Both the position numbers and the translations under genes were made by a program. The notes below the pieces were generated by a model, which saw only the letters and a list, made by a program, of their open reading frames with translations, ran no database searches and was not told the origin of the DNA. From NCBI GenBank assembly GCA_009777135.1, contig WRMM01000143.1:1-5832 (forward strand): a stretch of 5,832 nucleotides of DNA, read 5' to 3'. Of this stretch, positions 1-5,431 are shown one piece after another; within the stretch, counting starts at the first letter, position 1; the number at the start of each line of letters is the position of its first letter. Origin of the DNA: Candidatus Fibrimonadales bacterium (GTDB lineage Bacteria > Fibrobacterota > Fibrobacteria > Fibrobacterales > Fibrobacteraceae).

Positions 1-27
1 CCCCCCCCCGGCAAAATGTAAACCACT

Positions 28-40
28 GTCTGAACCAGAC
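28..40. repeat. Short palindrome at the left end of the element
   Basis: GTCTG (28-32) and CAGAC (36-40) form a 5-bp stem around AAC. It overlaps the left terminal repeat. A second compact palindrome, TTCGC-TG-GCGAA, follows at 57-68, and CAGCC-GCA-GGCTG at 69-81. All are short and could be fortuitous, but three back-to-back stems before the array resemble the palindromic box found in each array copy. Confidence 0.35.
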
Positions 41-107
41 GCCCCCACGCTTAACATTCGCTGGCGAACAGCCGCAGGCTGGTCATTCTCAGAATTTACA
101 GGATTTC

Positions 108-317
108 CAGAACCTTCTGACACCCCCAAACAGAAGAGAAACATACTATCAGAACCTTCTGACACCCCCAAACAGAAGAGAAACACACTATCAGAACCTT
201 CTGATACCCCCAAACAGCAGAGAAACATACTATCAGAACTTTCTGACACCCCCAAACAGCACAGAAACACACTATCAGAACCTTCTGATACCCCAAAATC
301 GCAAAAAAACATACTTT
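108..317. repeat. Five-copy 42-bp tandem repeat
   Basis: Five head-to-tail copies begin at 108, 150, 192, 234 and 276, each exactly 42 bp. Copies 1 and 2 differ at one base; copy 5 is the most diverged. Each copy opens with CAGAA-YY-TTCTG, a 5-2-5 palindrome, followed by a C-run and an A-rich segment. One variable site alternates CATAC/CACAC in successive copies, suggesting an 84-bp higher-order unit. Because 42 is divisible by three, the minus strand stays open and encodes a 14-residue repeat, but that frame has no ribosome binding site and an atypical composition. There are no unique spacers, so this is not CRISPR. Confidence 0.9.
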
Positions 318-322
318 CACAA

Positions 323-484
323 CTGTCAGAATCAGAATTGGCCAGAATTTTTAGAATTTACAGAATATACCCAAAATCCAATTCTGTTAATTCATATAAT
401 TCCTGCAAGTTTCAAGAAGCCCATCTACAAACGCTTTACCAAATGTGCGGGTATACTTATTCTGGCCAATTCTGATTCAGACAG
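323..484. repeat. 26-bp inverted repeat pair flanking a 110-bp interval
   Basis: Positions 323-348 and 459-484 are reverse complements at 25 of 26 positions; the core GAATCAGAATTGGCCAGAAT is perfect. The arms are separated by 110 bp that include a second inverted repeat. The right arm overlaps the first codons of a long in-frame extension of the downstream pump gene (ATG 445), evidence against that extension being coding. The arms could form a long hairpin in RNA or a cruciform, or be recombination targets. Confidence 0.85.
344..403. repeat. Nested imperfect hairpin
   Basis: Positions 344-366 and 381-403 are complementary at about 18 of 23 positions. The inner 13 bp (354-366 against 381-393, GAATTTACAGAAT) match at 12 of 13 around a 14-nt loop. 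It lies just inside the left arm of the 26-bp inverted repeat and shares a few bases with it, so the two folds would compete at that edge. There is no T-run after it on either strand, so it is not a standard terminator. Confidence 0.6.
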
Positions 485-525
485 CCTACACAATTTCTAC
501 ACATTGCTTGTTTATATTTAACGCT

Positions 526-3500
526 ATGGTTGAGAAAATTATAAGGTTTTCGCTTGGCAATAGGATGTTTGTTTTGCTGGCTGCGGTTTTGATGATTGCT
601 GGCGGGCTTTACTCTGTTCAGAAAATGGATGTGGATGTGTTTCCTGACCTTACTGCTCCTACGGTGGTGGTTATGAGCGATGCTTCGGGTATGTCGGCGG
701 AGGAGGTGGAGCGGTTGGTGACTTTCCATATTGAGACTGCGGTTAATGGGGCTGCCGATGTTAGGAGGGTTCGGTCAAATTCTTCGCAGGGGTATTCGTT
801 TGTGTGGATTGAGTTTGACTGGGGAACGGATATTTTCAAGGCGCGGCAGATTGTTAGCGAGAAGATGGCTACGCTTGCTGGTATTCTGCCAAGCGGTATT
901 TCGCCGATTCTCGCTCCGCAGTCAAGCGTTATGGGGGAAATTCTGTTTGTGGGACTGCAGGCGGACAGCACTTCTATTATGGATTTGAGAACATTGGCGG
1001 ATTGGCTGGTGAAGCCAGCTATCCTCGCTACTGGAGGAGCGTCGCAGGTTACGGTGATTGGCGGGGATTACAAACAATACCAGATACTTGCAGACCCGCA
1101 GAAAATGAATATTTATGGAGTTAGCATAAACGAGTTGGCACAGGTTGGGCGGACTATGAGCATAAATTCCGTGGGGGGAGTGCTGAGGGATTACGGCAAT
1201 GAGTATGCTTTGCGTGGGATTGCTCGCACTAACGATTTGGAGGAGCTGGGGGCGACTTTTGTCAAAACAGTGAGCGGCAAGCCTGTGGTTGTTTCCGATG
1301 TTGCGGATGTGGTTATTGGCAGTGCGATTAAAATGGGATATGCTTCGCAAAACGCAAAGCCTGCAATTATTTTGTCTGTGTCTAAGCAGCCGAATATAAA
1401 TACGCTTGAGGTTACCAAGAAGATTGAGCAGAATTTGGCGGAGCTTCAAAAATCGCTGCCTGCTGATGTGCGGATGGATACGAAGATTTTCCGACAGGCA
1501 GATTTTATAGAGGTTGCGGTGAATAATGTGAAGAACGCTCTGCTGGAAGGGGCTGTGTTTGTGATTGCAATTCTTTTTCTGTTTTTGGGGAATTTCCGCA
1601 CTACAATTATTTCGATTGTGGTTATTCCGCTGTCTTTGGTTGGAACGGTTATTGTTCTTTATTTGCTGGGAATGAATATCAATACCATGACGCTCGGAGG
1701 AATGTGCGTTGCTATAGGAACGCTCGTGGATGAGGCTATTATAAGCGTGGAGAATGTGTTCAAGCGGCTGCGGCAAAACAACCGCAAGGAAAGGGGAGAG
1801 CGGCTGCCTGCTTTTGATGTTATATTCAATGCCTCGTATGAAATTCGCGCTTCCATATTGAAAGCTACGCTGATTATCATTGCTGCGTTCACTCCGCTGT
1901 TTTTTCTTTCGGGGATGGAGGGGCGGATGCTGAAACCGCTTGGCGTGGCTTTTATTGTGGCTTCCATTATGTCAACGCTTATAGCCATGACTATTACGCC
2001 GTTGATGTGCAGGCTGATGCTCACAAGCGAAAAGCATTTGAGCAAGAATGAAAAGGATAGCTGGATTAGCCGCAAGCTTTTGTCTGTTTACGAGGTTTCT
2101 CTGGATTGGGTGCTTGGCAATAGAAAAAAAATGCTTTACTCCGTTGCGGCATTGTTCATATTTTCTGTGGTTGTTTTTTTGAGAATGGGACAAAGCTTTT
2201 TGCCTGAATTTAACGAGGGTTCGCTGACTATTTCGGCGGTGGCTAAGCCTGGCGTGTCGCTTGACGAGAATAACCGCTTGGGCAATTTGATGGAAACCGA
2301 GCTGCTGTCTATCCCCGAAGTGTCAAGCACTGCAAGACGCACGGGGCGGGGCGAGCTGGATGAGCATTCGCAGGCTACCAACAGCGCGGAGATAGATGTA
2401 AATTTTGAATTGGGCAAACGGAGCAGGCAGGAATTTTTGGCGGATGTTCGCCGCACTCTCGCAGGCGTTCCCGGGGTGGCGGTAACCGTTGGGCAGCCGC
2501 TTGGGCATCGCATTGACCATATTCTTTCCGGGACGAGGGCGAATATAGCGATTAAATTGTTTGGGACGGATTTGAGCAGTTTGTTTATGATTGGGAACCA
2601 AATACAAAATGCGATTGCGGGCATTGACGGCTTGGCGGATGTGTCTGTGGAGCAGCAAACAGAAACGCCCCAGCTGCAAATCAGAGCTAATAGGGGAATG
2701 CTGGCGCAATACGGCATTAGCATAGAAGAATTCGGCAGGTTTATAGAGCTTGCTTTTACGGGAGAAAAGCTGGCTGAAATTTACGAGGGGCAGCGTAGTT
2801 TTGATTTGATTTTGCGGCTGAACAGGGATTACACGGAAAGCATTGACGGAGTTCGCTCCGCTTTGATTGACTTGGGGAATGGGCGCAAAATTCCTTTGGA
2901 AGAGGTTGCGGATATTCTTTCCGTTGGCGGTCCCAATTCCATAAGCCGCGAGAATGTTCAGCGTAAAATCGTGGTTTCCGCAAATGTTTCGGGGCGCGAT
3001 CTCAAAAGCGCTGTGGAGGATATTCAGAGAGCCATAAGCCAGAACATTAAACTTCCCGAAGGCTACCGCATTGAATACGGCGGGCAGTTCGAGAGCGCGG
3101 CAAATGCTTCTCGCACTTTGTTCATTGTTTCGTTGCTGGCAATAGGCATTATCTTTATGCTGCTGTACAGCGAGTTCAAGAATTTCACGCTCTCGGCAAT
3201 TATAATGCTCAACCTTCCCCTAGCTCTGATAGGCGGAATACTGGTGATATTTTTTGGTTCCAATATTGTGAGCCTCCCTTCGATTATCGGCTTTATCACT
3301 TTGTTCGGCATTGCCACTCGCAACGGCATTTTGCTCGTTTCGCGGTATCAGAATATTCAGCAAGAGGGAAAGCTTTCGCTGCGGGAGACCATAAGGCAAG
3401 GCTCTCTTGACCGTCTGAATCCCATTTTGATGACTGCAATCACAACGGCTCTGGCACTCATTCCGCTGGTGCTGCAAGGCGAGAAGCCCGGCAACGAGAT

Positions 3501-3615
3501 ACAAAGCCCCATGGCAATGGTTATTCTGGGAGGCTTGTTTTCTTCCACTATGCTGAATATTTATGTTGTGCCGGTGGTTTATGAGTGGGTGTCTGGGCGG
3601 AGAAGGGAAGTTTAA
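526..3615 (+). CDS. CusA/CzcA-family heavy-metal efflux RND transporter (inner-membrane pump)
   Basis: This is a 1029-aa proton-driven inner-membrane pump of the HME-RND family, which exports metal cations with a periplasmic adaptor and an outer-membrane channel. The N-terminus MVEKIIRFSLGNR and the following DVDVFPDL are family-typical. About twelve membrane segments are visible: one near residues 14-31, five between 337 and 499, one at 536-555 and five between 865 and 1021. Two large periplasmic loops (about 32-335 and 556-864) separate them. The TM4 proton-relay motif reads TLVDEAIISVEN (399-410), with Asp402. Other family signatures are GQPLGHRIDHILSG and GFITLFGIATRNG (922-934). Length is normal and intact. 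The start was chosen at 526 because the in-frame ATG at 445 adds 27 residues lying partly in an inverted repeat. No good Shine-Dalgarno precedes 526. The relay is not the DFGLIVDGA form I associate with CzcA, and substrate cannot be assigned. No adaptor or channel gene is present. Confidence 0.95.
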   Translation: MVEKIIRFSLGNRMFVLLAAVLMIAGGLYSVQKMDVDVFPDLTAPTVVVMSDASGMSAEEVERLVTFHIETAVNGAADVRRVRSNSSQGYSFVWIEFDWGTDIFKARQIVSEKMATLAGILPSGISPILAPQSSVMGEILFVGLQADSTSIMDLRTLADWLVKPAILATGGASQVTVIGGDYKQYQILADPQKMNIYGVSINELAQVGRTMSINSVGGVLRDYGNEYALRGIARTNDLEELGATFVKTVSGKPVVVSDVADVVIGSAIKMGYASQNAKPAIILSVSKQPNINTLEVTKKIEQNLAELQKSLPADVRMDTKIFRQADFIEVAVNNVKNALLEGAVFVIAILFLFLGNFRTTIISIVVIPLSLVGTVIVLYLLGMNINTMTLGGMCVAIGTLVDEAIISVENVFKRLRQNNRKERGERLPAFDVIFNASYEIRASILKATLIIIAAFTPLFFLSGMEGRMLKPLGVAFIVASIMSTLIAMTITPLMCRLMLTSEKHLSKNEKDSWISRKLLSVYEVSLDWVLGNRKKMLYSVAALFIFSVVVFLRMGQSFLPEFNEGSLTISAVAKPGVSLDENNRLGNLMETELLSIPEVSSTARRTGRGELDEHSQATNSAEIDVNFELGKRSRQEFLADVRRTLAGVPGVAVTVGQPLGHRIDHILSGTRANIAIKLFGTDLSSLFMIGNQIQNAIAGIDGLADVSVEQQTETPQLQIRANRGMLAQYGISIEEFGRFIELAFTGEKLAEIYEGQRSFDLILRLNRDYTESIDGVRSALIDLGNGRKIPLEEVADILSVGGPNSISRENVQRKIVVSANVSGRDLKSAVEDIQRAISQNIKLPEGYRIEYGGQFESAANASRTLFIVSLLAIGIIFMLLYSEFKNFTLSAIIMLNLPLALIGGILVIFFGSNIVSLPSIIGFITLFGIATRNGILLVSRYQNIQQEGKLSLRETIRQGSLDRLNPILMTAITTALALIPLVLQGEKPGNEIQSPMAMVILGGLFSSTMLNIYVVPVVYEWVSGRRREV

Positions 3616-3813
3616 TTAAACCGCTATATCCACAACGTCTCCCAATCCGCCTGCGGACGAAGATGAAGATGGGGTTTGCGGTATGGACTGCAAGAGAGCC
3701 AAGGCTTCTGCGCCTGCGGCATCTTGAGCTTGTTTCAGTACCGCCACGCCAACGGCGGTATTTATTTCAGCTGCTTTTTGAGCTGTTGCGAGTTTTGCGA
3801 TAGACATTTCCAT
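3616..3813 (-). CDS. YjfB-like putative motility protein
   Basis: A 65-aa protein that resembles the small YjfB 'putative motility protein' family: a short N-terminal segment, a helix rich in Ala and Gln (residues about 5-45, including AVLKQAQDAAGAEALALLQS), and a Ser/Gly linker leading to a tail GDVVDIAV. Members of this family are short and tend to sit with flagellar genes; the biochemical role is not established. It is the last gene of the fliA cluster, 47 nt after the 104-aa gene. The first ATG is at 3813 and a second is at 3807 (M3); neither has a clear Shine-Dalgarno, so the start is uncertain by two residues. Its stop codon begins at the base directly after the pump gene's stop on the other strand. 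Family assignment comes from pattern recognition, not a search. Confidence 0.75.
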   Translation of the reverse strand: MEMSIAKLATAQKAAEINTAVGVAVLKQAQDAAGAEALALLQSIPQTPSSSSSAGGLGDVVDIAV

Positions 3814-3860
3814 ATTTGATATATCGGCAGAAAATGGAAGAAACTTTAATAATAACTGAA

Positions 3861-4175
3861 TTACGCCATCAAATCAATAACATCCCCACCCTCAAGCTTC
3901 AACGGATGCCCCGCAGGAGTGTTGGTTTCTGGCTTTTCTTCTTCTTGCTCTTTTTTGCCTTGTTGCTGCTGCTGTTGATTGCCGCCGCCATCTGGGTTTA
4001 CAGCCTCGGTTTCTTCGTTTTTTTGAACGGAGTTGTTTTTCAGGTCTTCTATGCGCTGCATTTCGGCTAATGCCTTGGCTATATCGCCAAAAGCTTTTCC
4101 CTGCTCCTGCGAACGCAAACCCGACATTGTTTCGGAACGCTGCAGCACATCCTGATTTTGAATTGGAGGAAGCAT
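3861..4175 (-). CDS. Small glutamine-rich hypothetical protein in the fliA operon
   Basis: A 104-aa, hydrophilic protein with no signal peptide or membrane segment. Residues 1-50 look helical and charged (AFGDIAKALAEMQRIEDL). Residues about 52-85 are low complexity, with GGG, a run of six Gln (68-73) and a Lys/Glu stretch. The end reads GHPLKLEGGDVIDLMA. That tail resembles the end of the YjfB-like protein next to it (GDVVDIAV). I do not recognise a named family. Translation is well supported: AGAGAGG lies 5 nt before the ATG, and the start is only 14 nt after the fliA stop, so the two are almost certainly co-transcribed and perhaps translationally coupled. A motility-related or FliA-related role is inferred from position only. 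Confidence 0.8.
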   Translation of the reverse strand: MLPPIQNQDVLQRSETMSGLRSQEQGKAFGDIAKALAEMQRIEDLKNNSVQKNEETEAVNPDGGGNQQQQQQGKKEQEEEKPETNTPAGHPLKLEGGDVIDLMA

Positions 4176-4180
4176 AAAAA

Positions 4181-4187
4181 CCTCTCT
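4181..4187 (-). promoter_or_regulatory. Ribosome binding site of the 104-aa gene
   Basis: AGAGAGG on the minus strand, with a 5-nt T spacer before the ATG at 4175. It starts 2 nt after the fliA stop codon and is the best Shine-Dalgarno in the window, fixing this start. Confidence 0.8.
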
Positions 4188-4189
4188 GG

Positions 4190-4945
4190 TTACATTTTCA
4201 ACAACAATTTAGCCTTGAGCTTTAACATGGCTTTGGAATGTATCTGCGAAACACGCCCCTCTGTTAAACCCATTGCCGCGCCAATCTCCTTTAAAGTCAT
4301 TTCTTCATAATGATAAAGAGCTATCACCTGTCGCTCATTTTCTGGCAAAGCAAGCAAGGCTTCTGCCAAAACTTTCTTTGTTTCTTCTAGGCCAAGTCTT
4401 TCCAAAGGGTTTTCAGCTTCATTGTCTTCCAAAGTGTCTATCAAGCTTATATCCGAAGATTCGCCGTAATTATTGGTGATTATTTCGTTCAGCGAAACTA
4501 TGGTTGTTGGAGCTACCTCGCTTAAAAGTTCTTCAAATTCCACCAGCTTTAAATTCAAATGCTCCGCAACTTCATTGTCGTATGGAGTTCGCCCAATTTC
4601 TCTTTCAAGCTCGGCGTAGGCATGTTTTACCATTTTAGCTTTTTGCCTTACCAAACGTGGAACCCAGTCCTGCTCCCTTAGAGCATCTAAAATTGAGCCT
4701 CTTATTTTGTGAGTTGCATAAGTTTCAAATTTCACATCCCTTTCTGTGTCAAAAGATTCAACTGCTTTTATCAGCCCAAGAACGCCTGTTCCCACCAAAT
4801 CGCTTAACTGAACGCTTTTTGGCAAACCTACAGCCATTCTCTGAGCCGTATAGCGCACCAAAGGCGTATATTCGGCAAGCAGCTTATTGCGAGCCGTTGA
4901 ACTGCCATGTTCCTTATATTCTCTCCAAAGGGTTTCAAGGTCCAT
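4190..4945 (-). CDS. fliA: Flagellar sigma factor FliA/WhiG family (sigma-28)
   Basis: A 251-aa group 3 sigma factor that directs RNA polymerase to late flagellar and chemotaxis promoters. Region 2 spans about residues 22-100; its core includes DLVGTGVLGLIKAVESFD, then KFETYATHKIRGSILDALRE and the DWVPR signature at 93-97, characteristic of FliA/WhiG rather than RpoD. Region 3 is about 101-141. An acidic linker covers 142-185. Region 4 spans 186-248, with LPENERQVIALYHYEEMTLKEIG and the helix-turn-helix ending GRVSQIHSKAMLKLK. Length matches the family. AAGGG lies 6 nt upstream of the ATG at 4945. It is the first gene of a minus-strand cluster with two small genes, the first only 14 nt downstream. 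No anti-sigma FlgM gene is visible. The upstream DNA is repeat-rich, so fliA is not directly preceded by flhF/flhG-type genes as in many flagellar operons. Confidence 0.95.
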   Translation of the reverse strand: MDLETLWREYKEHGSSTARNKLLAEYTPLVRYTAQRMAVGLPKSVQLSDLVGTGVLGLIKAVESFDTERDVKFETYATHKIRGSILDALREQDWVPRLVRQKAKMVKHAYAELEREIGRTPYDNEVAEHLNLKLVEFEELLSEVAPTTIVSLNEIITNNYGESSDISLIDTLEDNEAENPLERLGLEETKKVLAEALLALPENERQVIALYHYEEMTLKEIGAAMGLTEGRVSQIHSKAMLKLKAKLLLKM

Positions 4946-4951
4946 TTTATG

Positions 4952-4956
4952 CCCTT
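4952..4956 (-). promoter_or_regulatory. Ribosome binding site of fliA
   Basis: AAGGG on the minus strand, 6 nt before the ATG at 4945. It is moderate in strength and supports this start. Confidence 0.55.
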
Positions 4957-4969
4957 AATTAAAAGTTAG

Positions 4970-4997
4970 AATATAGTAATTTTTTTCTATACCCCAA
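4970..4997 (-). promoter_or_regulatory. Possible promoter of the fliA cluster
   Basis: On the minus strand TTGGGG (4997-4992) is followed after 16 nt by TATATT (4975-4970). The -10 matches the sigma70 consensus at 5 of 6 positions and the -35 at 3 of 6. It would start transcription about 20 nt before the fliA ATG. The region is AT-rich, so a chance match is possible. Confidence 0.35.
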
Positions 4998-5056
4998 CCC
5001 CAAAGCTACTTAATCAGCATTAATATAACCTTAGGAAGAAAACAGGATAAAATCAG

Positions 5057-5085
5057 ACGGAAAATGCAATTTTTCCGTTTTTTTT
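5057..5085 (+). terminator. Terminator-like hairpin in repeat copy A
   Basis: ACGGAAAA (5057-5064) pairs with TTTTCCGT (5071-5078) around loop TGCAAT, and a run of T (8 including the last stem base) follows. This fits an intrinsic terminator on the + strand, although the stem is AT-rich. No + strand gene ends here, so what it would stop is unclear. On the minus strand there is no good T-run after it. Confidence 0.5.
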
Positions 5086-5105
5086 AACTTTTTTCCCAAA
5101 AAACC

Positions 5106-5134
5106 TTGCTATTTTCAAAATTTTTTATTATATT
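5106..5134 (+). promoter_or_regulatory. Conserved promoter motif in repeat copy A
   Basis: TTGCTA (5106-5111), 17 nt, then TATATT (5129-5134): ideal sigma70 spacing, 4 of 6 and 5 of 6 consensus matches. Both repeat copies keep it exactly. Predicted start is near 5141, immediately before the stem-loop at 5144-5207. Confidence 0.5.
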
Positions 5135-5140
5135 TATGAG

Positions 5141-5212
5141 TAGAGCCTTGTTCTTTATTTCCGCTTACAATCCTTAGGGCGATTGGGTTGAGATAAAGCG
5201 CAAGGCTTTTTC
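5141..5212 (+). ncRNA. Candidate small structured RNA
   Basis: AGCCTTG (5144-5150) pairs with CAAGGCT (5201-5207), and CTTTAT (5153-5158) pairs with ATAAAG (5193-5198). One G-U pair and one mismatch lie between them, so 14 of 15 positions pair. The 34-nt loop contains a second small stem, CAATC (5168-5172) with GATTG (5181-5185). A run of T follows directly, and a second T-run lies near 5216. The conserved promoter motif of repeat A ends 9 nt before the stem. This is what a short, self-terminated transcript of about 70 nt would look like. The same DNA overlaps, on the other strand, the end of a broken short coding frame, so it could instead be that gene's 3' structure. It does not resemble a tRNA or a riboswitch I know. 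Confidence 0.4.
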
Positions 5213-5333
5213 TTCGTTTTTCCAGGCAACAAGTTTATCGCTTTTAAGCCAATTTAATAATTCATTATTTTTATCTTTTGGGTATAAGCTTTTTATAGCA
5301 TTTACGCTAATAACTGTTTTTCTGCCTTTTCAT
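5174..5333 (-). pseudogene. Short frameshifted gene remnant, unknown function
   Basis: Reading the minus strand, ATG at 5333 starts MKRQK and then hits a stop. One base over, a frame runs to TAA at 5176-5174 with a strongly protein-like sequence (NELLNWLKSDKLVAWKNEEK). Removing one A from the five-A run early in the gene joins the two into a 52-aa basic protein ending ALRFISTQSP. AAGGG lies only 3 nt before the ATG, closer than usual. I do not recognise a family. It sits between two copies of the 80-bp repeat, which gives it a cassette-like setting. Possible explanations are a true frameshift, programmed slippage on the A-run, or a sequencing error in a homopolymer. Too short for confident calling. 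Confidence 0.4.
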
Positions 5334-5347
5334 ATACCCTTAGACGG

Positions 5348-5380
5348 AAAAAACGGAAAATTCAATTTTTCCGTTTTTTT
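5348..5380. terminator. Bidirectional terminator in repeat copy B
   Basis: ACGGAAAA (5353-5360) pairs with TTTTCCGT (5367-5374) around TTCAAT. T-runs follow on both strands: seven T on the + strand and six on the minus strand, because copy B has extra A residues on the left. On the minus strand it lies after the coding-like region ending at 5428 and would terminate it. On the + strand it would back up the stop after the candidate small RNA. Confidence 0.55.
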
Positions 5381-5431
5381 ACTTTTTTCCCAAAAAACCT
5401 TGCTATTTTCAAAATTTTTTATTATATTTAT
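5353..5431. repeat. 80-bp intergenic direct repeat, copy B
   Basis: Near-identical to copy A (5057-5137), starting 296 bp further right in the same orientation. Its right edge coincides with the last codons of a minus-strand coding-like frame whose TAA is at 5430-5428. The minus-strand order is therefore coding remnant, repeat B, short remnant, repeat A, fliA. Confidence 0.9.
5400..5428 (+). promoter_or_regulatory. Conserved promoter motif in repeat copy B
   Basis: TTGCTA (5400-5405), 17 nt, TATATT (5423-5428), identical to copy A. It would transcribe rightward, antisense to the degraded frames at 5428-5830. Unlike copy A, no strong stem plus T-run follows. Confidence 0.4.

Larger units (their letters stand above)
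26..484. repeat. Inverted-repeat-bounded non-coding element containing a tandem array
   Basis: The stretch is bounded by CTGTCTGAACCAG at 26-38 and, inverted, CTGATTCAGACAG at 472-484, a 13-bp terminal inverted repeat matching at 12 of 13 positions. Inside are a 42-bp tandem array (108-317), nested inverted repeats (323-403) and many copies of a CAGAAT/AGAATTTACAG word. Nothing in it looks like a normal protein gene. No target-site duplication was seen next to the ends, so mobility is not shown. From memory, CTGTCTGAAYCAG-type words next to short direct repeats recur between genes in several bacterial phyla; this could not be checked here. It may be a MITE-like or structured intergenic repeat. 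Confidence 0.55.
5057..5137. repeat. 80-bp intergenic direct repeat, copy A
   Basis: Copy A matches copy B (5353-5431) in 78 of 81 aligned columns: one substitution in a hairpin loop and two single-base length differences in T/A runs. It contains, in + orientation, a hairpin with a T-run, then a C-box/A-run and a sigma70-like promoter motif. Weaker similarity continues right (TAGAGCC against TAGAACC), and a CCTTAG word with an ATATA prefix lies to the left of both copies. The near identity of non-coding sequence points to a recent duplication or a dispersed repeat family. Confidence 0.9.

Noticed and set aside
1..9. A run of nine C at the left edge as a phase-variation tract
   Set aside because: No gene or promoter is adjacent within the window to which it could be linked, and it sits at the window boundary.
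108..317. CRISPR array
   Set aside because: Copies are directly adjacent with no unique spacers, and no cas genes are visible.
96..320. A 74-aa minus-strand open frame made of a 14-residue repeat (QKVLIVCFSSVWG)
   Set aside because: It exists because the 42-bp repeat length is divisible by three; there is no ribosome binding site, the composition is atypical and it has no partner gene.
922..1776. A 284-aa minus-strand open frame opposite the pump gene
   Set aside because: It is antisense to a clearly conserved membrane protein, and its His/Asn/Arg-rich composition is typical of a shadow frame.
3816..4070. A plus-strand 84-aa frame with a hydrophobic Leu/Phe-rich segment resembling a membrane protein
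   Set aside because: The hydrophobic run is the antisense of the Gln/Glu/Lys-rich low-complexity part of the 104-aa gene, which has a strong ribosome binding site and operon context.
4657..4962. A 101-aa plus-strand open frame opposite fliA
   Set aside because: It lies fully antisense to the conserved region 2 coding sequence of the sigma factor and has no independent support.
5057..5137. Minus-strand frame shared by both repeat copies (INIIKNFENSKVFWEKS)
   Set aside because: It looks protein-like but comes from AT-rich non-coding repeat DNA, has no start codon and is followed by different frames in the two copies.
5409..5430. The C-terminus of the 68-aa frame starting at 5615 (FYYKYNKKF)
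   Set aside because: These residues are read from repeat B itself; another frame ends exactly at the repeat edge and is more protein-like.
5057..5431. Integron attC sites in the repeat copies
   Set aside because: Neither copy has the GTTRRRY / RYYYAAC core pair at its ends, and the single GTT in copy A is missing in copy B.
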